Shown here: positions 24,001-36,000 of the stretch, in pieces
How positions within the stretch are numbered: position 1 is the stretch's first letter
How the letters are laid out: the number at the start of each line of letters is the position of its first letter
Origin: Liolophura sinensis
Taxonomy: Eukaryota; Mollusca; Polyplacophora; Chitonida; Chitonidae
Assembly: GCF_032854445.1 (NCBI RefSeq)
Contig: NC_088298.1
Span: 18,993,976 to 19,057,975 of the forward strand
Direction: 5' to 3'
DNA length: 64,000 nucleotides
The notes under the pieces: generated by a model
The model's input: only the letters and a program-made list of their open reading frames with translations
The model's database searches: none
What the model was told of the DNA's origin: nothing
Program-made: the position numbers and the translations under genes

Positions 24001-27000
24001 CACAAGTCATCTGGACCCGCGGGGGCTCTCCTGTCATGGAAGACAACAGGTGCGTTGTTACCATCACTGATGTCTTTGTTTTTTAATCTGATTGATTTTG
24101 TCTGTGAGTGCGAAGTTTGCCTTTTGTTGTCACTTGCAAATTTTCGTATCTGGATGCACGGAATATGTGATCGAGCAAACTTGAAAATGACATCTAGCAA
24201 TGTGATTATTACTCGAAACTTTTGGTGATTAAATCTACGATGATGTTTAATGGTTGTTGACGTTATTAGTCTTGTAACAGTCTCATATTTGTTTTGTTTT
24301 AGCATTTTATTAACTTCATCAAATCTGTGTTTTGAAAGTAAAGATACACAGGAAGTATATGTAGTTCTGAACAGAAATTTTATTCAACCTCTGTTTTTCC
24401 AGCAACCTGTGGATGGTCGTGGTTTCCACTAAGTTCTGTCCGGTTTCCACCCACCATAGTACTACATCCACTATAGTATAAGTGAAATGTTCTTTAGTAC
24501 GGCATAAAACATCAATCATGTGAATAAATATATCACGTATCATATCATATGTGTGATGTATCAAATCAAAGCAAGATGTAGCAAGGTTTATTACCTCTTA
24601 TTAGTTTTGAAAATAAAGATACACAGAAAGAACAATTACTTCTGCACAGGAATGTCATTCAGCTTCCATTTTTCAATTGATCATCAATGTTGTTGTTGTA
24701 TAGACACCAGATGATGACTGATAACTACTCCGGTCGTTGCACACTGGTCATCTCACGGTGCTTGCCCGAAGATATGGGCGAGTACACCTGTACTGCCCTG
24801 AACCCCGCTGGAGAGGACGTGACTACCGCCTTCCTACAACCAGATGGTGAGTTCCGCAGTTCAAATCCCACCACATTCAAACTTGAAGCAATGAAGAAAA
24901 GTTTTAAAATGATTTTGTTCACAAAATTAATACATTTTGCTGAGTAAAATTGGAAATAACTCTATGTTCATGCAAAAAGGAATTCATGAATACTAAAAAA
25001 AATTTCATGACCCAGTGTAAGGTTCACTTGGTCATGTGTAAAATATTATGGCCAGAAATGTTTCTCCGACACCGCTACCCAATTGTTCCCCCCCCCCCAA
25101 CAAACCCTTTTTATTGGCATATTGAAGAAATAAAAATAAATGATATATGGTTCATTTCACTACCTGCCGCCCATGACTTTTTATCCGTACCTACCTAAAA
25201 ATTATATAAATTGAGTGCTCCTGAATGAGCAAAATAAAGAGATTCTTCTATCGTTTGCGTATGTCAAAGTGAATTCGCCAAAAGTGCAGCTCTGCCCCCT
25301 TTTTTCACAAAGCGCACTTCTCAATAGCCACACTTCCTGTTTATGATGCGCAGTGTGTCTTTGCGCATTAAAATGAGTGCGCCACGTCATCCAATTCACG
25401 TAAATGGATATAAAACAAATAAATATCAAATGTCTGTTCTTTCTTATTTTATTTTTTCATAACATAGATGTCTTTTGCAGATGAGAAAATGAAAAAAGAC
25501 CTTCGCAAGTATTTTCTTTCAAAAAGACTTACATCATTCATGTAAAAAAATTATACATTTGTGAAGTCTGTGGTAAGCAGGTATGCATTTATGATTTTGG
25601 CAATTTTGGCCTAAAAACCAGTTCTGTCAGTGCAGTTCTGTCAAGTCTTCAGACAGAAAGAATGCTGATTTCGACACATGTTGTGGAAGCAAGAAGTAAA
25701 TGTGGCATATGTCAAATAAGTGGGAAGTGGGAAATTATTTCCGTTAAGGATTCCAGCAAGCTCGTTTTTCAACAGTTTACCAGCATATTCCAAACTCCCT
25801 GCCCTAACCCAGAGGACGACGGTGTAAGGTTAAGCTGTACTTTGGGCAAGGGAAAGGACAACAGTGATACCGGAACATTAGAAGCTAATGTGGGTGAATC
25901 TGTAGAAGGTTTCTGTGCTTAAGACTCACAACTGAAGGCCATGTCACAGGCGACTGAATTCCGCTTTAAAACGCCTGTGATGTTATGCGAATTGGTCAAA
26001 AACAGGCTCAGTCTCGGCCAGTTTTTACCACAAAGATATAGTCTAAAACGGACTGACATATGGTATGAGTTGGATAATAACTTTATCAACTACTTAGAGC
26101 AGAAGGGTTTGGGGTTTCACGCTGAAACCGGCAACCAATCTGGACATCATTTTGTGCGCTGTGTCAAGGATGCTTTGTGGATGATTGGCCCACACGTGTT
26201 TACAATGGCTGCACAAGGATGTCATCTGCCAAACTGCTTCAAGGTCATTCAAGTCTGCAATGATCATGTCACTTTAAAACATACTGTGAAAAGCATTCAG
26301 CGAATGAGCCATTGAGAAGAACGTTTTCAAAATCAACTGTGTATCATTTATGAATGAAAATCAAACAAAAAAGGAGCTGCATCAGTAATGTAGCACCCAC
26401 AAAAAAAAAAATAAAAAAGAAAAAACTGCCCGCTTGCCCACCCATTTTGAAAAAAAAAAGGTGTCTGAGAAACATTTAATTCATTTTTTATGTCCAAGTG
26501 GACAATTCTTAAGTATGGTACTCTGAAAACGTCAAATAAATTATAAAATGTGTAGAAGGATTTAAATTTTAAGGATTTAAGTTGGAACTACTGTATATGC
26601 CCTATAAATGTGCACCAAAATGTGCAGTTTAGAGGCAAAAAATATTTCTTTTGAATCTGAAGTAATAGCATATATTTGTCTTTATATTTCTCCACCGTCT
26701 TTTCTTGTAGTACGCAAGAAGCCTGTGGAGGAAACTCGTAAGCCTGAGTTTTTCATCCCACGCGCTGAGCGTATGCTGGAGAGAGACACACAAGCTAGAA
26801 TGGCGTCGGAGACGGATGAACTGCTCTCCAGTGACACTGTGAGTTATTTCCCTTGATTTAGTATACATTTCTTTAAAAAGCATGTAATTTAAAGTAATCT
26901 AAATTTTATAATTTTTAATTAAGCTTCAGGATGTAACTCTCGTGAGCTCTGTGGGTCCCTAATCTCTTCTGCCCAATGGGATTTGTCCATTTTGCTTTTA

Positions 27001-30000
27001 AGTTTACATTTGGAACATTTAGAACATTCAGCAAATGTGTTGGTGTAACTAGAAAATCTTTAAAACCAATTTTAGTTTTGTAGAATATTACTTTACAACA
27101 GATGCTGCTTGTATCAAATTTTCTGGTAAAAAGAATTGCGTCTGCACAAGTTTTTATCTCCTGAAACCTGCTAATGGCGCAGAAGTGATACTAGTCCGTT
27201 TCTCACCTGATATTTTACCTACTCATTACAGGAGTTTAAGGTTTCCAGCTTTGAGAAGAGGCTTATGAAGGAGATTTACTACAGAGCAGGAAAAGTGCGA
27301 ATTGCCAGCGAAACTGAGACAGAATATGATTCCGAACAGCCAGAAGAGCGCATTATGCCAGCACAAGTTACTGCCCCAACATTTGCGACGCCACTCAAAG
27401 ACGTCCGCCTTATCGAAGGAGCGGACGCCACATTGACCTGTAGAATTGCCGGAAGACCAAAGCCTAAGGTGAGAAGAAAATATGAAATGTTCATGATTTG
27501 TCCCTTGCCTTTTACTTCACAGTACAATGCAAGAATACTAAAAGTTAGATGTGTAGTGTGCCAGTGATCTGGAAATAGTTCGTCTGTAGTCAGCTTATGA
27601 AGTGATGGATACTTTAAAACGGGAGTTAATAGAAAATGTTTTCTTATTTATTTCAGATTGCTTGGTACAAGAACGGACAGCGCATCAAGAAGTCAAGCCG
27701 TTATGAAATCAAATACACACCTGATGGCGTGGCCACTCTGAAGATTCGCGTCTTGCTCCCAGAAGATGGCGGCCATTACACGATTCTGGCTGTCAATTCT
27801 GGAGGTAAAGACACATGTTCCAGCCGGCTGTTTGTTGACCAGATCGGAAGCATCGATGCCACGTCATTCGTCGGTGCAGACACACTGGAGAAAATCCAAC
27901 AGCGTGATGCATTGCGAGGTCGTAAAGGCCCCGAGGATGAGGGTGGCATTTTTGAAACCAACTTCCCACCGATTTTCAAGAAAATCCCAGATGACGAGGA
28001 AGCGACTGAAGGTACAATGGTTCGCTTTGACTGTCTTGTGTCAGGACGACCCATGCCAGAGTTTACCTGGTTCAGAGACGGCATTCAAGTCCATGATGAT
28101 GATATTCACAAGGTCAGTTACCATGACAACCATGAGTTTATTCAACAACAAAAATGTCTTTTTACCTAATACTTTTCCTGTGGCTCTTTTACATGCTGAA
28201 AGATATTTAAAAGAATTAGTTTTTCTTTGGTGCCTGGTTTTCTTGACTTGTAAAACACCAATTTAACAATATGACATAATATCGTTTGATTGGACAGATT
28301 GTTGTCAATGAAGATGGAATCCACTCGCTGATCATCATGTCCGTGGCCAAGTCTGACACTGGACATTACACCTGTCATGCTCAGAACAAAGCTGGAGAAG
28401 CCAGCTTCAATGTGAATCTTAATGTCTTGGGTAAGGCTATTTTTTATTTGTTTGTGTGTGGGCAATCGCCCTGGATTGTCCCGTGGTAACACGTCAAGAA
28501 ACATTGAGCTTCCTTCAGAGTTCTTCAACCTGGCCGATGTCAGAGAGGAAATTTTCTAGATTCCATTGTTACCATTGTTCTGACATTACTTCTTCATCTG
28601 TACATGAGGTTCGTTAAAATATCATATCTCACTGTAGTGAAAGCTTGACTGTATGTATATCTCATATTAAAAAGTCTGGAGTATGTATTTATTTATTTAT
28701 TTATTTGATTGGTGTTTTACGCCGTACTCAAGAATATTTCACTTGTACCACGGCGGCCAGCATTATAGTGTGTGGAAACCAGGCATAGACCAGGGGGAAA
28801 CCAACGACCATCTGCAGGTTGCTAATAGACCTTCCTACGTATGGCCGGAGAGAAAGCCAGCATGAGCTGGACTTGAACTCACGGCGACCGCATTGGTGAG
28901 AGACTCCTGGGTCATTACGCTGCGCTAGTGCGCTAATCAACGGAGCCACGGATGCCCCTCTGGAGTACATGTATGTGTAGATACATGTAGCTATAGATAG
29001 CTGACATCTTGAGCCTCGAAATAAATAATGAAAAAGTAAATCAATAACCACTGAATAGAGTTCTCTTTCCTGACCAGGTGTGTTTTGGTTATTTCTCGTT
29101 ACAGGTAAGCCCAAACCTCAGATCCCCAGGATTACGGCTAAGACCCAGAACCAGGCCGTGCGGGAAGGTCAGCCCGTGACCTTCACCTGCAAGGCTGAGG
29201 GTTACCCACCTCCCATGATCAGCTGGCAGAAAGACGGCAAGATGATCACCTCTAGTCCCGATTACAGGTACGCTTATCAAGGAACCTTCCTTGTGGTGTA
29301 GGAAAAATTAAAATTTTCTGGACTATTTTGGCGAACTTCCAGAAATTTGTGAATTTGATGAACTGCTGTTGTACTGATTATGTTGTAATTTTACATTCAG
29401 CTGTATACATTTGTACATTGAAAGATGTTTCCAACAATTTTTTATTGAACAAACTAATGGATATGATCAAAATTGGGCTATTGCCCCTATTCCAAATATT
29501 TGTGCTAAAAGTTCGCGTAATTTGTACAACAGCTTTTCAATTCTTTTCCTCTGTTTCAAAGAAATTCTAACCCATTTCAAGTGGTGAAACATTCATGTTA
29601 TTGCCCAATGTAAACTCTGTTATTTATCTATATTATATATGTCTGATTTTTATGTCAAAATAATCGGGGCAGCTCTGCTCTACTGATGGTAATGACATGA
29701 AAACTGAAAACAGAAACCATTTTTCACTTTCAGCTATTGCCTTAATAAACATTTTGTGTTGGTTACATAAGTAACATTTGATATTGTGGTTTGGGATAAG
29801 CTTATTTGCAGAATAAAATTTTTTTAATTAACCAATGAGATTGTATGTTACACCTTGTTCCGGTGATTTCAACCAATCAGGATTGAGGATGATGGTTGTG
29901 GTGGCTCCACACTGACAATCTCAGCAGCTAAGGCCTCAGACAATGCCTGGTTCCAGTGTACAGTAGTTAACATCGCTGGCACCGCCTCTTGCAGGAGCAG

Positions 30001-33000
30001 GCTTGATGTCCAAGGTCAGTCAATACCAGGGGGCGCTTTGCTCAACACCTATAATGTCATTGATGCAAACGGTTATTTATATCACTCATACTGTCCGCCA
30101 GCTTCCTCTCCTGCCATATGTGGGAAGGTCTTCCAGCAACCTGCAGGTGATCGTGGGTTTCCCTTGGGCGCTGCCCAGTTTCCTTCCACCATTATGCTGG
30201 CCACTATTGCCTAAGTGAAATATCCCTGAGTATGGTGTAAAACACCAATCAACTAAATGAGCAAATAAATATTTCCAAGCTTTCACTGCAGTTTCATTGA
30301 GTGGAGTCAGGTCTGGTGTCTACCACAAGATGGATGTTGTCAAATACTGTACTGCGCGATCGTAATGATATATCTTGCACAGATGTGGATCGGAACATCC
30401 AAGTAGGAAGGTCGTAATATCACAACAAGATGTTCACGTCATACGCAGATCATACAGCTAAGAAGGGCGTATTATCTATGTATGATGGGCGTAAGATCAG
30501 ACTGTCATCCACGTAGGGTTTTACGACACTAACATTCGCACGTAAACTCACCTAATGTGTAACAAATGCCACATTGTTCCAAACCAACCTTTTTTTTTCT
30601 CTTGGAATGAATTTGTTCTCTCGGCCTAATTCGCACGTTAGCATGATAATGCACAGATCAGGTTTTGAATGTTTCTGCAGTTATTTGGTAGATGCAAAAC
30701 CATAACCTATACAATACACGATTTTCTTGAGTGCAAAAATTTTCTGAGGCAGTCAATTAAATTTCTAAATACAGTATATAACCGAACTTATACATAATAA
30801 TTCAGGCACCACAAATGGTTGATTTATAATATTAGTACAGCTTTTGGTGAGAACTTACATCATCTTTGGCTGTCAGAGAATGCGGTTACGATTTTACATT
30901 TCCACTGACACTAATAAACTTCGTCGAGAAACGGGAATGCAAAACTCGAAAGTCATGCATCATGTCGTTTTACTGGCTTGAATGAGTGAAAGTTAGGCCA
31001 GTAACAGACCATTCACTTATACTTTTCTCGTCACCAGGTAAGCAGACTGAAGTTACATTGTTTCACGTTGATAGCTAGCGTGTGGGCAAAGGCTAAAGTG
31101 CCGTAAAATGGTCTAAACGAAAAGTTATGTACCAGCTGATGAAGGTCTGTGTAAGATGCAATCAGGATGGTGTCAACATCTGCGCATGGGCCGCCCATCT
31201 TTGCTGTAGGATCTGCCCCACATACATTCAAGAAGAGTATATCGGTAGGATTGGGCAGTACTGTACCACACTCTAAATGTGGAAGCACTGGCACTATCCT
31301 GCAAACTGGAGACATAAGTGTCTTTTGAATGGAAATTATGTTGAGACATCACACCAACAGCTAACAGAGCATAAACCTTACAAATTATTTGAGAGACAGT
31401 CAAATTAATTAGTTTCTTGTTTTTTATTTGCTTAGTTACTGATCACAGACCTGCTCCAGAGAAACCATTGCCTAAAGGCAAAGTCAAACCTAAAGGCGGA
31501 TCTCCTCCGTAAGTTGTCAGAATTTTTTTTGTCAGCTGTTTTCTTTAAAACATCCTATTTGAAAGTGCATTACTTCATACCATGGTTGTAAGCTGGAGAG
31601 CTGGGGTTCAAATCTGAGCATGGTTCAAATCATAAGCACTTTGAACTTGGCCGTCTGGGAATCACCCTGGCTGGGTTCTCTGCACAAGGGGATGAGGCAT
31701 GTACTGGTTGGCCTGGTGTTGGTATACTATGACTAGCCGGGATGTCGTGTGGTGTTCACATGGCATTCCAGTGAGGCAGCACTTCAGACTTGACAGTCTA
31801 GATACCTCTGTCCTGGATTCTCTTCACAGGAGGATGGGGCATGTACCGGTTGGCCTGGTGCCTTTATCTTAACACATTTGGCACTAGTTTATTAAATACT
31901 TCTGCAGTGTGATGTGATCTTTGTTTTCAGAGTCTTAATTTTTCTGAGTGGTTAAGTATTTCTGGGAGAAGTTGAGCATTTTTCTGAGTGGTTGAGCAAT
32001 TTGTGTGAGTGGATGCATATTTTAAGACTGGGATAGAGCCACACAATTCTTATAGCTGCCACCCCACAAAATGGTCAACCCTGTTCTTGTACATGGACTT
32101 TGTTATTCTAATAACCCATGTAAAACAGTAAGGAAAATATAACAAAACATTCTAATGACCGCAATGTTTGTTGCTATGGTAACAGTCATTATGAGATCCA
32201 GGAGCTGGGTCCGGTACAGCAGATTGGATACGCCTCAGAAACAGAGCGCGGTGTTGTGCGACTCATTTCTGATGAGGAAGAGGAGCCCAGGTGTGTTGAT
32301 ATGGAGTGATGCTTGGAATTGTGGGATTGCGTTGTGGCATGCTGGGAAATACAGAAAACTGAGGAGACAGATTTGTTCAGTGTGATGTCCTGTTGACTGC
32401 ATTGTTTTTGGTAGATAGACAGAAATACGTGCATGTAGATACCATGTAAATAAGACTTAATAAAGACAACAAGACAGGAAGTTCTAGTTCTGTGTTCACC
32501 CCTCCTTTAATGTGCTGTTTAGCATGAAGACCTCTCTTGAAGGTCAAGAACCTTGTTAATCATTTCTTGTTTGTAATAAGCTTGGTCAGCGTTTCAGGGG
32601 TCTCGCAAGTTCACATAGATATCGACTTGGCAGGTGGAAGCCCTGGTAAACTAACATAAATAAAAGACAGCATTTTACAGTAGTTGCTAGATTGAATACA
32701 CATCTGTCTGTCCAGTTGACAGCGACGTTGGCACCTAATGACAAATAATGTCCTTTAGCTGCGGTAGTTCGTGTGAGCTCCCACCTGTCGCGCCCATAAC
32801 TGCGTGAACGGAAGAGTTTGTTTATACCTATATTTATGAATAACAGGATTTTAACTAATAGGGTTACTACTAATTAGTTTTTCATGAATATTAAAAAGAA
32901 ATTTTAACTGCCATTTCATCATTTAAAATGGAACTAAAAGCTAATGCCCTGGGAAAATGTATCAAGTTTTTGTAACACATATAAACACAGCTAACAGATA

Positions 33001-36000
33001 CCAGTTTCATTTCTAATTCTTTGATAAAACTGAATTTGAATTCTTGAATTAATGTGTTACTACTGAGTTAGTATATTTCTAAAATATTTTGATAAATTAG
33101 TGCATGAATTGTTGATCTCAGTCATTACATTTGAACTACAGAAAAGTGCACAGTATATTTTTGTCACAAATTATATAAACTTTCTCTTTGGAACTGATGC
33201 ATTTGTGAAGTTTTCGTACAGTTACTGAGATTAAATCTGTAGATGTATTGCGTGAAAGTGAACAGGTTGGGTTTACAGTTTCTGAAAAAAAGATTTGTCT
33301 TCTGTCCTTTCTTGTTTCTACCCCCTCTGTTAGTGTTGTTGTTGTTACGTATTCACCCAGGCCAAAGCCGACTGCGCCCACAGAAAAAATTACACCTTCA
33401 GCTGCAAAGCCCGCTGCAAAACCACAGCCACCTAAAGTGCAGCCAATGAAGCCGCCACCACCACCTGCTAGAGAACTGTCACCTAAACCTTACATCGTCG
33501 AGGAGCCAATCACATCAGACGAGGATCGACCCTACCGGTTCCCCAGTGTTGCGAAAGCCAAGAAGCTTTTTGACCGAGGAGAGCCTTTACCTCCTCCCGG
33601 AAAACAGATCACGGTCGAGCATTTCACAACGGATTACACGGATGACGAGGAGCCGTACATTCCTCCAACGGTGGCTGAAGCCAAACTGTTATTCAGTGGT
33701 GCTGCACCACCACCACCTGCAACTGCACCCAAGCCTAAGGCACCACCAAAACAGCCCGCCTTTGAGAGAATGGAGCCAGAGTATGAATATTCATATATAC
33801 ATTGTATACTCGTATTGTTGTCATCATCGTTGTTGTAACAGTGGAGGTCGGCTAGGCATGGTTTCATTGTTGTTGTCTGTGGTTACTTTGTCAACGCTGG
33901 TAGAATCAGTGACTCCTTTCTTTGTTGTTGTGTTGTGCTATGTTACATTTTTTTTTTGTTGTGAAGATATTTTGCATGCTGTTCCCTATTTACATTCAGT
34001 TGAAATTATATTTATTTATTTGATTGGTGTTTTACGCTGTACTCAAGAATATTTCACTTCGACATTGTTGGCCAGCATTATGGTGGGAGGAATCTTCAGT
34101 AGAAATTGATAGTTCCCAAGAAAGGCCATGAAATCTTCATTATCGCGATTTGCATCTCGCAAATCATTGTTTTATGCGTAGTTTGATGTAAATTCTATGG
34201 ATGGATCCTGGAAAGGAAAACCAGGTTTAATCTTTCGATTTTACTTTTTTTTTTCGCAGTAAACTATGGTGTTATTTTTAAACAGAATAACCCTTGAACA
34301 TGCACAAAAGAGTTGGTACATCATGTAGCAGGTTTTAGAGGCAGTTTAGTTAAAATATATTGATGTTTGCATGTTCGATGTTGTGTTGCAAGGCTTATGT
34401 AAAATTGGTATTTTTCTTGGCATATAATTATTGCTATATTCAACATTAGATGTGTCAGAAACTTTGCTGAAATCTAAAGATCTGCTGCGAAGTCTTCACA
34501 TTTCATGACCATGGTAACACGTTTATGGTTGTACAACAGAAAAGTGGCTCCACCCAAAGCTGCCAAGCCTAAGGCTCAGCCAGAACCTGTTCCACAACGA
34601 AGACCAGGAGAAGTCAGGTGGGCTGTCTACCCTGCATGTGACAAATTGTATAGAATAAATCTCTAGTTTGTACATTTTGATATAAAGGAAATTGTGGTAA
34701 AGAGGGTGAAAGGGTGTTTTTTTTGTTTTTTTCTGTTTTGTTTTGTTCTTTTAAAAGTGTAAAACAGGAAGTGTTAATGGACCTGATTTAAAAAATTAAA
34801 ATGGAGAAAATCCATTAAATTGAGAGCTTCATTTACACAATAAAATTTTGAAGGAAACACGTATGAATCAGTTCACTAGGAATTTGGCCAAAATGCAAGT
34901 AATGCATACAAGGAATTATAATTTTTATTTGAAAAAAAAATAGCAGACCATAGTCTATTATGTTGAAAGAATTGATGCTGGTTACACAATGCAAATGGGA
35001 GTTGAATGACTCTGATTGGTGACTTATTCTGCGTCACATCTATCATGTAGCTACGAGATACAGGAAGAAGGACCAGTCCAGCAGATCTCCTATGTGACAG
35101 AGAAGGAGAAAGGACTTCTGAGGCTCATACATCCTGATGAGGCACCCATGCAAAGGTTGGTTGGCATGGCAACCAAACGTGAAACTTTTGGCATGGTTTC
35201 TTTTATTTATATCCATATTTTTTTCTTTATGATAGTTGACATTGTTATTCAGAATTTATACTTCTGTAGCATGTTTTGTGTTGTATTGTTTTTTTTTTGT
35301 TTTTTTTTATTCCTCGACATTTTTGGATGTTGGTTGGCATGACAACCTGATTTGAAAGTTGTGCCTTTTTTTTTTTTAAAATAAAGTTGTTATTGGGCAT
35401 CTAGTTCTGGGATCACAAAGCGATTGCAGACCTAAGTCTGGCTCTCAATCAGCAAATTTGGTATGTTCCTCTCCATTTCATTTTAACTGAAATTTGCTGT
35501 GCCCAAAATTGACGTTGTGAAGCAATATTTTGACTTTGTTACATTGGAAATAACAATTTTAAAATGATTTAAAATTTTGACTGAAATCTAAGATGGCTTC
35601 ATGGTCCTAGTGCTAGGGGTTCATGTTTTGTGAAGATAAGAAAGCAGAGGATTCCATCCATGTGTATGTTTTGATTTTCAGTGGTTAGTTAAAAAAATTA
35701 AGATCACTTAAGATAATTAACTGGGTCACTGTGAATCAGTATTCCAATTAATGGGAAAATAATGCATTTTTTGTTTTGTTTTTATTTTAATTCTGCTCTT
35801 TTGTTATTTTGCCTACGGTGCATTTCTGTGATTGTGGTGTTGTGGGTGTCCATTTACACTTGTAATATTGTTTTATGATAGTTTATTTCTCTCATTTATT
35901 TTTCATCATCATATGACTGAAATATCATTTAATGCTGTGTTGATTTGTGATCTTGGACTGAACTAATGTTACTTTTTGTTCATTGTTAGCATGTGTGTTA

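Larger units (their letters stand above)
16878..31435 (+). other. Introns of the Ig/proline array and Ig 13-16
   Basis: Introns over 300 bp: 16878-17462, 18047-19114, 19374-19875, 20010-20390, 20650-21188, 21329-22057, 22317-22878, 23465-23805, 24050-24703, 24847-26710 (the inverted-repeat element), 26839-27231, 28431-29104, 29268-29880 and 30015-31435. The last holds about 1.1 kb after its SINE with a 94-codon - strand frame (31031-31315) that I cannot place. Other content is listed separately. Confidence 0.65.

Noticed and set aside
32170-32183. GTTGCTATGGTAAC, a perfect RFX X-box-like palindrome
   Set aside because: It overlaps the pyrimidine tract and acceptor of the exon at 32186, inside a gene; with no other promoter evidence chance is the simpler reading.
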